Below are positions 63,968 to 64,000 of a stretch of DNA of 64,000 bases, in pieces (within the stretch, counting starts at the first letter, position 1; every line of letters begins with the position of its first letter). This stretch comes from Rhodanobacter soli. Its GTDB lineage: Bacteria; Pseudomonadota; Gammaproteobacteria; Xanthomonadales; Rhodanobacteraceae. A program made the position numbers and the translations under genes. Below the pieces are notes generated by a model. That model was given only the letters and a program-made list of their open reading frames with translations, was not told the origin of the DNA and ran no database searches. The stretch lies in contig NZ_JBEPSD010000003.1 in NCBI RefSeq assembly GCF_040548735.1, positions 496,001-560,000 of the forward strand, in the 5' to 3' direction.

Positions 63968-64000
63968 ACCCCTGAAGCATTGCGATGCGCAGCTGAACCC

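Overview
The window is about 64 kb of GC-rich (roughly two-thirds G+C) gammaproteobacterial chromosome. Gene content and order fit the Xanthomonadales, most likely a Rhodanobacteraceae member (Rhodanobacter/Dyella-like): FleQ-RpoN-FliA flagellar hierarchy, FlhF/FlhG polar flagellation genes, an atypical PilZ gene beside fleQ, MotC/MotD-type stators, petABC followed by sspA-sspB, and nadC next to DUF1631. The assignment rests on protein similarity recalled from memory, not on a search.

Positions 1-31111 are an almost unbroken plus-strand flagellar locus. It starts inside flgL, then fliC-fliD-fliS-fliT-PilZ, fleQ, fliEFGHIJK, fliLMNOP-[755-bp palindromic repeat]-fliQR, flhBA, flhFG, fliA, and a first chemotaxis/stator block (cheY-cheZ-cheA-motC-motD-cheW-DUF2802). 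Neighbouring genes mostly overlap by 1-11 bp. Control sites can be read directly: a sigma-28-type promoter before fliC, strong sigma-54 (-24/-12) promoters before fliE and fliL, and a perfect inverted-repeat terminator after fliC. This fits FleQ/RpoN driving basal-body genes and FliA driving late genes.

Positions 31153-32546 (minus strand) hold a second FliK-like protein and a small FlhB C-terminal homologue, divergent from a second plus-strand chemotaxis operon at 32746-42068: STAS-cheY-cheA-cheW-mcp-cheR-cheD-cheB-mcp-STAS. That operon has its own near-consensus sigma-28 promoter (32682-32708) and ends at a hairpin terminator (42120-42146). The window therefore encodes two CheA, two CheY and two CheW proteins, but only one each of CheZ, CheB, CheR and CheD. 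The last MCP-type protein carries a CheZ-like D-x-x-x-Q motif after its signalling domain.

Positions 42170-53830 are mainly minus-strand housekeeping genes: a small secreted protein, a NUDIX hydrolase, CorA, a DUF4105 protein, CorC, YbeY, PhoH and, separated from them, a GNAT acetyltransferase and MiaB. The usual miaB-phoH-ybeY-corC order is split by a plus-strand TetR-membrane fusion protein-ABC ATPase-ABC permease export cassette (48225-51932).

Positions 54037-64000 carry a lytic transglycosylase, a DegS-like protease, the cytochrome bc1 operon petABC with a readable sigma-70 promoter, sspA-sspB, a DUF3301 protein, nadC and a DUF1631 protein. I saw no rRNA, tRNA, CRISPR array, prophage or transposase gene. 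The strongest unexplained structure is the 755-bp palindromic repeat built of loop-conserved hairpins between fliP and fliQ.
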